Below, piece by piece: positions 57,051 through 64,000 of a stretch of 64,000 nt of DNA (positions are counted from its first letter, which is position 1; every line of letters begins with the position of its first letter). The stretch lies in the NCBI GenBank assembly GCA_029891345.1, contig CM056993.1, forward strand, positions 272,832,900-272,896,899. Direction: 5' to 3'. This stretch comes from Dryococelus australis. Lineage: Eukaryota > Arthropoda > Insecta > Phasmatodea > Phasmatidae. A program made the position numbers and the translations under genes. Under the pieces are notes generated by a model, which was not told where the DNA came from, searched no databases, and worked only from the letters and a program-made list of their open reading frames with translations.

Positions 57051-57845
57051 ATATCTTGTTATTGTGTTCGTTAGCGGTTTAATTTATAGGGACATTTTTT
57101 TGCTTCATTAATTAACTCATTTTTAGACACCTGCACACTCACATAATTGTGATAGTCACGTAGTTGTGTTCGTTCGTTATATTTCTCTAGTGTAAATTAT
57201 ATTTCTAACATACGATAGTGGTAGTAAAAACATGTTAATCATATCTTTACGTTTAATTCATTTTAAGACACGAAGAGTCACATAATTGTGATCGTTTTTT
57301 GTTAGCTCTTGTCGACACCAGGTTATTCACGTTGTTATCCTTATCTCTGGTGTTATTTATTTATATTAATAGGCGGAACACTCCAAAATTTCTCTCGTGT
57401 GTTAACTATACATCATTTTCTCTTTCTGTTTAATTACTATTACCAGAACTCTTGTATCTCCCACCACCGTCTACGAGACACGAAATTTACACTTATACCC
57501 TGTCCCCAACACGCCGCACCTCGTCGAGTGCCAGTCGTCATGCTGACAACATCTACCAGAGCTGCTCCCCAATCAACAAAAAGAACGAAAGAAAATAATA
57601 AATTTGACCCTTAGTATGCTCTTGCACCGAATATACACAAAATTTTTTTTAACCCTTTCAATGCATTTATCAATTTCAATAAATACAACCATTTCATTAA
57701 ATTTAATCCTTTCAATCTGATTAACCCTTTCAATTCTTGACTAACCCATTCTATTTTTGTTTACCCCTTTCAATCAATTTAATCAACCGTTTGATATCAA
57801 ATTAATTAGGTCAATCAAAAAAGTCGGATCCCTTTTGATCTAGAA
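57050..57845 (-). repeat. Right arm of the roughly 4.5-kb inverted-repeat structure
   Basis: Reverse complement of the left arm with about one difference in eight by eye. The outer edge reads TTTTGATCTAGAACC and continues into a C/T run (57847-57872). Confidence 0.88.
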
Positions 57846-58155
57846 CCCCCCCCCTTTTTTTTTCTAGTACTTGTTTCAACCATGAATTAGTATTATTCTT
57901 ATAAATATGTACAAAACCTGTATAGCATCAATAAAAAAAATTCTGTTACCATAACTGTTCAAAATACTTGCTATTTTATGTATTAAAAAATATATTGAAT
58001 TATACGTTATTTAGAAAATACAGTTACATTTCAGATCACGTATCTAGCTGTAACAAAGGAGTGTCTGCATAGAAAAAATAAAGTTGTACAGCCAAAACTG
58101 TGCATAAAGAATGTAAAAGAACTCTGAATGCCGTTTGAATTTATTATGCAATGCA

Positions 58156-58156
<1 letters not shown>
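57846..58156. other. No feature recognised
   Basis: A homopolymer C/T run, then AT-rich sequence. Confidence 0.4.

Positions 58157-58225
<69 letters not shown>
58157..58225. repeat. (AT)n microsatellite
   Basis: About 68 bases of perfect AT repeat. Confidence 0.98.
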
Positions 58226-58228
<3 letters not shown>

Positions 58229-58459
58229 ATATATACTCTTTATACACATACACACCCAAACAGGTCTTCTGCATGCGAAAGGGTCCCCTTCTCTTCCTTC
58301 TTTAAATAGCTATATCTGTCTGTTTTTACATTACACACTTATTAAAGGCGAACCTCTGAAAGATATTTGAATCTTCTTGGCAGCCGGTTCAATGAACACC
58401 GATTATTGGTTTTTTAATTCTATCAAACAGAACGAACATCACTATAAATATTGTTATGT

Positions 58460-59640
58460 GCTGACGCTCACACTAAACGCGAGCTCCATGCACGGTCCTG
58501 CTCTAAGAGGGGGAGGGGGGCTCCATGACCATCTTCTCCCCGGCAGACCCGCTCGCTGCCCCGTCGCCAGACGGCCGTCAATGATTGACGTCTGACCTGG
58601 CGTCACAGTCCCTCTCCCCCCTTGCTGGAGAGGCCGACGACTTTAGATGATGCGCAAGAATATTCTGGGAAGTAGGACCCTCGGCGCAAAGTGACATTTA
58701 TAGAAATTTCTGGGCGATGGCCTGCGACCCTATAAATATTGCACCGGTCCAAAGGTTGGAAGTCTTTTGCTGAGTGAAGTAACCAGGCCTAGTTGAGGTA
58801 GGAGAGGGACGTCGGTAAAGAGGACGAATGACGACGTGAGATTGGGAGATGTCGGCGGACGAGGTGTTCGTGGCGTGAATCGACGAGAGGGCGTGAAACC
58901 TGACGAGTGAAGGCTACTGTGCGTGAGTTCGCTCGGAGAACTTTAGAACATTCGGACTGGTAAAATCTGGACTAAACACAGGAAGGACTGTAGAAACGGG
59001 ACAGAAACTTTATTGTAAATGTTGGAAATGTGAAATATGCACTGTTTATGGGGACTTATTTTTAATTAACAACTGTAAGGGCCAAAAGGGTTTTGAAACA
59101 CTGGCTTATTGGCCAGTGCTGTGCGCGAACCTGTAGCACGGAATTATGCTCAGCCTTGTGAAGAATACGGGCTTATGTTCGCGCAGGGGCGTATTGGAGA
59201 GAAAGTGGTCACCTGGGGTGTTACCTGCCGAGAGGCTGGGAGGTGACCATCAGTGGGTGTCGAGCCAGGATCTAGTGCAGTTGTGTTAGCAGCTAAGGCA
59301 GTTGTGTAGAGAGACAGATACGATGTTGAATAGTGTACTGGCGAGAATATTAAAGGAGAAGTGAGTGCGCTCTATATTCGAACTAGTCGTCATTTCATGT
59401 GGCCACCCTTCCCGGCCTTCCTATCCAAACAACCTCGTAAGCCCCGTCAACCTGGCGGGGTGGACTTACATTAGTATAATTTCTTGGAGGTAAATGTCAA
59501 TTGTATTGATTGGATTTATTAGTTGTAAACAACTAGTGATAGCAATTTATTGTGAGATGTTGGGTCGAGAAAATTTTCTTTGTAGTTATTGTAAATAAAT
59601 TACGAAATGATAATTAACTCTTTTATTTTATTAAGGCCTC
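58460..59640 (+). mobile_element. LTR-like segment, ends not resolved
   Basis: A GC-rich stretch with a TATA box (CCTATAAATATTGC, about 58730-58743) is followed by GC-rich leader-like DNA and, about 860 bp on, an AATAAATT poly(A)-type signal near 59592. The layout parallels the probable solo LTR at 38821-40877 but the sequences do not align. No terminal TG...CA pair or target duplication was found, so it could be a host promoter instead. Confidence 0.3.
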
Positions 59641-59801
59641 CGACCCTTAACGAACCTGGCTAGACCACTAACTTTCGAGAAATTGTAACGATATGTATTT
59701 ATTCCAAGGTGAGTTGTAGACCGTATGTAGAGAACGCACAAAAGATAAAAGTGGTTATCAAATATGCCATGAGTAATTACAAAAATTCTTACGATTTTGA
59801 G

Positions 59802-60046
59802 GGGGCACGTTGGTTGGGCTCGCCTCCAAACAAGGCGAATAGTGTTCACCCCTCGGCCGGGTCACTCCCGGATTTTCGCAAGTGGTAATAATGCCAGACG
59901 ATGCCGCTGGTCGGCAGGTTTTCTCGGGGATCTCCCGTTTCAACCACCCTTGCATTCCAGCGCTGCTACATGTTTACCTCACTTCACCCTCACGAACTCT
60001 CAAGACCTCGATGTTAAGAGCTGCCCAAATATCCTTACTTGCTCAC
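59802..60046 (+). mobile_element. tRNA-derived SINE with deleted head segment
   Basis: The head lacks the A-box portion (GGGCACGTTGGTTGGGCTCG). The body is GGCAGGTTTTCTCGGGGATC, CCTTGCATTCCAGCGCTGCT, and the tail CTCTCAAGACCTCGATGTTA. Confidence 0.8.
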
Positions 60047-60857
60047 TCTAACGTTTATTACAATAATTGCTTTCATAAGAGTTTTTTAAACCACAGAGAG
60101 GGGAATGGCTGTGGTTGGTTCAGTCTATAGTGACATAATAAATACGGTATTACTTTTATCGTCATGATTTAGCAACTTCAAATATTTGCGATGGCAATAG
60201 GCTGTTTGGTGTAAGGTATGTATAACGAACACCAATTAATTATTTCTACGGGGGAAAAAAATTCCTGGGTTTTTCATCTAAACGACCAAACAAGTGTCCA
60301 TAATTTCATCAGCGATATTTTTTTTATTGTTTGTCACGTTTTAATCACGATAACCGAAGTAGGTCTATTCAGGATAAAACGTGACTCCAGCTGAAGTAAT
60401 CTGAGTTTGTTATCAGAGAACTTCCGTTCACTAAAAACCAAAATCAATGATAGAAAGAAGACTACAATAAGTTGTAGCTAAGGAAATAAAAAAGGCTGTA
60501 TTGTCAGGTGAAAAGAACTATATTATTCTGAAGCGTTCATATTCTAAGCGTTTCGGTCTCTTCTTTCCAGTCGTAGAAACCAGTTTACAACAGTAAATGA
60601 TAAATACTGCATTGTGATATCGAATCTAGTTACACGAATAACGGCGTGTTCAGGCTGTAAGTTTTTATAGGTTTTCTTTTCACGTGAAGCTGTTTTCGTC
60701 TTTTCCATAGTACCTGTTTCTGCGTCGAATCGTTTTCACAGTTTGTTGGGTTTTAAAACCGGCAAGAACCGCTATACGCCCGTTTAAGACTGTTACAATA
60801 CTCGTCTGTTCTCTCCATCAACACAGTGAGGTTAAAGCTGCGTTCACAGTTGAGTTG
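60047..60857. other. No feature recognised
   Basis: AT-rich, unassigned. Confidence 0.4.
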
Positions 60858-61083
60858 AGTTGAGATATTTGGGAGGCTCTCAACGAGCCAATGAGTTTGA
60901 AATGGGGTCAGAATGGAGCAGTCTCGGAATGCAAGGGTGGGTAAATGGGAGATCCCCGAGAAAACCTGTCGACCAGTGGCATCGTCCGGCACGATTACCG
61001 GTTGCAGAAATCCGGGAGTGACCCGGCCGGGGATTGAACCCGGTTCGTCTTGGTGGCAGGCGAGCAGTCAAACCGCTCAGCCC
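60858..61083 (-). mobile_element. tRNA-derived SINE, reverse strand
   Basis: Head GGGCTGAGCGGTTTGACTGC, B box GGTTCAATCCCCGG. The body has GGTTTTCTCGGGGATCTCCC. The far end reads CTCCCAAATATCTCAACTCA on the minus strand. Confidence 0.85.
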
Positions 61084-61116
61084 TTCACAGTTGAATACTT
61101 ATGACTTAACTTTAAA

Positions 61117-61380
61117 GGATGTTCACTGTTAATAAGCCTTTTAAAAATGCACCACCCTGACCTACATGCATTTTAACGGGCGCATTGAGTGACATTCACC
61201 CAGTAAAGTTGGTAACGACGAGGGATAGTAGTTCCCTGTGTTAACGTTGGATTAAAAGTGCTAGGTAAACATTTCGAATATTGGAAAAATTTACTGTACT
61301 TTCTGTTTTTTTAGTGCTTGTAAAAAATGTATTAATTCGTAAATTTGTAAAATATTTATTTTTCTAATAATTTCAGAGTA
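61117..61380 (+). mobile_element. L-type MITE, left part only
   Basis: AAAGGATGTTCACTGTTAAT, CTACATGCATTTTAACGGGC, CAGTAAAGTTGGTAACGA, AATAATTTCAGAGT, then lost. Confidence 0.75.
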
Positions 61381-62489
61381 GTAGGGTTATCGCGAGTCGA
61401 GGACAAGAAGATGGGGAAGTTGAGCTCGGAGCCGACCGGCCGTTATCTTGGAATTTCTATTTTTCCCTAAAAATTTCCCTTTTTTCTTCTTAAGATATAT
61501 TACATTTCCCTAAAATGTCCCTTTTTTTATATATATATATATAAAAACCTCTTTTTCCTCTAAAAAGCACCAATCTTCCCAGCTGCAAAACAACCCCCGC
61601 TCCCGCCAAAAGGCAATTTTCAGCCCAGAGCACGAGAGGAGGACTCGTGACTCCGAACCAGGTAAAGTGGTCTGGGGAGGACCAGCGGACATGGCTGTGG
61701 CAGCCATCTTGGTTTTATAGGCTAGGGTATGCCAAATCGATGCAAGGGATCCAGGATCAGAGTCAAACGTAACCATCGGCCATATTGATTCTGTCAGTCA
61801 TGTTGCCCGCTATATTGGATGCAGTTGATCTTCACCTTGACCCCAGTGACTTTGAACGATGACCCAAAAAAAATTCAAAAATAGCAAAAATTGAAAAAGA
61901 AATTAGATTAATAAAGTTAAAAACTCCTAAATATAAAAAAATCACTTGAAAGTTTATTAAAAATGTATTATTAAATATCTAAATGTTCGGGCTTAGAGAT
62001 GTCGATTGATAGGAACCAACCATTCACCATGTGGATGGTCGGTTTGTTGGTTAAACAAAAAGCTGGCCTTGTGTTTTCACCTTGAACGCCACAGTTTTCA
62101 AGAAATTAATGCATATAATATTCTAACACTCAATCACGAAATCCGACTCGTAAGGCAGCACATCTGCAGGTGGCGCGTCATGGTGCTGTGTTATATGAGA
62201 TCCTGTAACGGCGGAATAAGTTGGGTGGTGTATGTTATCCATACCGACCCCACCAAACTATTGCTATAATGTATTATTCACCATTTAGCATAACTGTCTG
62301 TACTAAGCGGCTGCAACAATAGAACCATTTTCGTTAATATGGTCATACTGTTCAATAAACTAGCGTTCCTGACGGCAAAATGGTTTAAAATGGTTGTCTG
62401 CAAATCACTCCAACCATATTTTTGGAACCATTTGACCTTGACGTTTTACCTTGACTGTACAACCATAACCTTGGATGACCTTTAAAACA
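61381..62489. other. No gene recognised
   Basis: Unassigned. TGACCTTGA-type words recur and may be the edge of the tandem repeat below. A short AT run lies at 61530-61544. Confidence 0.35.
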
Positions 62490-62760
62490 AAAATTCGAAA
62501 AAATTGTAAAAATTAAATAAATTCACAAAAGTCGGCACGCATATCACATTACTGACTACTACCAAAATTTTTGATCCAGGTGAACCATGAACATAACCAT
62601 ATAAACATTACCGTATGTGACCTTGAAAAAATCTCCAGAAGAATGGTAAAAATTGAATAAATTCATTAAAGTCAGCGAGCATATTATGTTACTAACTACT
62701 ATCACCACTATCTTAGATGTAGGTGACCTTTGACCTTGATCCTTGTCCTTAAACCCCCAC
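62490..62760. repeat. About 141-bp diverged tandem repeat
   Basis: GTAAAAATTAAATAAATTCA, then AAAGTCGGC and TTACTGACTACTACCA (62504-62562) recur as GTAAAAATTGAATAAATTCA, AAAGTCAGC and TTACTAACTACTATCA (62645-62704). TGACCTTGA words precede each unit. Confidence 0.65.
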
Positions 62761-62869
62761 AAAATAAAAAAATTGTTAAATAATCCAAAATAATATTATA
62801 AAATAAAAAAATTAATAAAAACTTGTTTTTTAAATCAATCGTTTGATTAATCTCGGAATATTTCCATTA

Positions 62870-63140
62870 ATTTGCACTGTATGCACCACAATCAGCACCA
62901 CGTGCACCACAATAATCAACAATCAGTGCCACATGCACCACATTCACTACAATCTTCACAAATCAGTACCATAATCAATACCACACACACCGCAATAAAT
63001 ACCACACACACCACAATCAGCACTGCAATCACAATATTTCACAATCTTTCATTTCATCAATATTTAGTAATATTTCCATCAATTTTTCAATTTTCCTACC
63101 AATCTTTCGCAATCTTTTCGCCAATCACAATCCATGGGTT
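62870..63140 (+). repeat. Degenerate tandem array of CACCACAATCAGCACCA-type units
   Basis: CACCACAATCA, GCACCACATGC and TACCACACACACCACAATC words follow one another, fading into CAATCTTTC words. It lies at the same position relative to module B as the array at 29150-29580, but its unit differs. Confidence 0.85.
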
Positions 63141-64000
63141 TGTCGTCTGTCTCTATCCATACATATAAAAAAAACTACCAACTGTCTCCAAAATTAGTAC
63201 ATTATGGGAAAATTAATGTTCTGTATGCAGTGAACTATCATTGCATTTTTTATACAAAAGTCTTTATTATAATTATATATGAAGATATTTACATTTATAG
63301 CTGAGTTCTCACATCACCACTTTAAATTTGTGAGGGATAAAAGGATACAAAACACAAACATGAAGAAAAAATAAATTTTTTATTGTAATAATTCATTATT
63401 ATTTTGTAATTACAATTTCAGAAGAAAGTAGTTCATCACATCATGCAGTGTATCCCCGTTCCTTCAGTTTACAAACGATTGAAGATATGTTAACAAAGTG
63501 CAAGAAATTCTCACATTTTTGGAGGTCAATCAACAAGTTCATCTCGGTCTTTGGGAAATAGGTTGTCATTATTGTCGTCGTCTTCTGCCTTCTTTGTGTC
63601 GCTCATTGCAGCAAATGTGGTGGAGGGGTGTATCAGTGCATCAAGAAAATCACCATCATCATCTTCAGCACTGGCACTGTCTACATTTTTATTTTCGTGA
63701 ATGCTGTCTTCATGATCGTCTTCACCTCCTATATCTTCCCCAATATATCAAGTTTACTTATCTTTGTAGTAGTCGCGATGTCATCATCAGTATTTAGAAC
63801 CGACGAACGTTTATTTTGAAGTTCATTGATTTCATGTGAAAGTCTTGCAAGTGTACATTTCGAGCAAACCAACTCTACTGCACACATTCCTTCTTAAGCA
63901 TTAACTGTCTTATCATAATCAACTGTCGAATCGGTACCCATCGATGAACCAAGAGGTATTGCCTGCAACACTTGCTGACTCCCAGTACACGAACCCTTGC
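63141..64000 (-). repeat. Composite repeat module B, second copy, cut by the window end
   Basis: It aligns with 29600-30440 in the same orientation through non-coding and coding parts, including TTTCAGAAGAAAGTAGTTCA and ACATCATGCA. Confidence 0.82.
63526..64000 (-). pseudogene. Second copy of the C2HC/acidic protein, partial and frameshifted
   Basis: Read on the minus strand from the window edge: the region after the fingers, then HEINELQNKRSS (matching HEVDELQNER), acidic EDIGGEDDHEDSIHENKN, FLDALIHPSTTF and FPKDRDELVD before TGA (63526-63528). A stop in the VNA-to-CVE region and one frame change near the acidic block are visible. At ELQN this copy reads NKR where the first has NER and a stop, so the nonsense changes differ between copies. 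The N-terminal fingers lie outside the window. Confidence 0.6.

Noticed and set aside
58460-59640. Second complete solo LTR
   Set aside because: TATA and poly(A)-like signals are present, but no terminal dinucleotides or target duplication could be found, so it is listed only as LTR-like.

Overview
This window looks like intergenic or intronic DNA from a large, AT-rich, repeat-laden animal genome, most likely an insect or other arthropod. The evidence is microsatellites, polyadenylation-type AATAAA tails, tRNA-derived SINEs, decayed non-LTR retrotransposons, Tc1-, hAT- and pogo-like remnants, and an MADF/BESS-like exon. The species cannot be fixed from sequence alone. I found no intact host gene, no rRNA and no convincing functional tRNA. 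Nearly all open frames are short and explained by repeats.

The dominant component is one transposon system. About 18 copies of short inverted-repeat elements (MITEs) all end in TAGGCTGTTCACGGTAAAGT followed by GAGCAC, but their interiors fall into a roughly 430-bp type (L) and three roughly 240-bp types (S1, S2, S3). Nested insertions let the sequence prove its own insertion rules: an S1 copy inside an L copy shows a TA target duplication, a 730-bp CACTGT element inside an S3 copy also shows TA, and a hAT-like MITE inside another L copy shows an 8-bp duplication. Other hAT-like MITEs lie at 6925-7191 (perfect 8-bp duplication) and 18798-19096. At least ten full or partial copies of a tRNA-Val-like SINE are scattered on both strands.

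Layout. 1-4.5 kb: microsatellite, GC-rich island, a long foldback element and MITEs. 4.7-9 kb: two decayed LINEs, SINEs and a hAT MITE. 11.8-17.7 kb: two long inverted-repeat elements and nested MITEs. 18-28 kb: hAT, SINE and Tc1-transposase remnants and nested MITEs. 28.5-33 kb: a composite repeat with a tandem array and an acidic C2HC zinc-finger ORF, followed by an MADF/BESS-like terminal exon. 35-41 kb: L MITEs, a pipsqueak/pogo HTH remnant and a probable solo LTR. 42-51.9 kb: MITEs, SINEs and two more inverted-repeat elements. 52.1-57.9 kb: an inverted copy of part of the 28.5-kb repeat, then a pair of roughly 800-870-bp inverted repeats 4.5 kb apart enclosing an unidentified ORF. 58-64 kb: LTR-like DNA, SINEs, tandem repeats and a second copy of the zinc-finger ORF repeat running off the end.

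The most unusual observations are the composite repeat at three loci, which keeps conserved flanks but carries a different tandem-repeat unit at each locus (29.15-29.58, 52.15-52.56 and 62.87-63.14 kb); the large inverted-repeat structure at 53.4-57.85 kb with a possible captured exon; and the shared-terminus MITE system. All alignments were made by eye, so boundaries are approximate unless a target duplication is stated.
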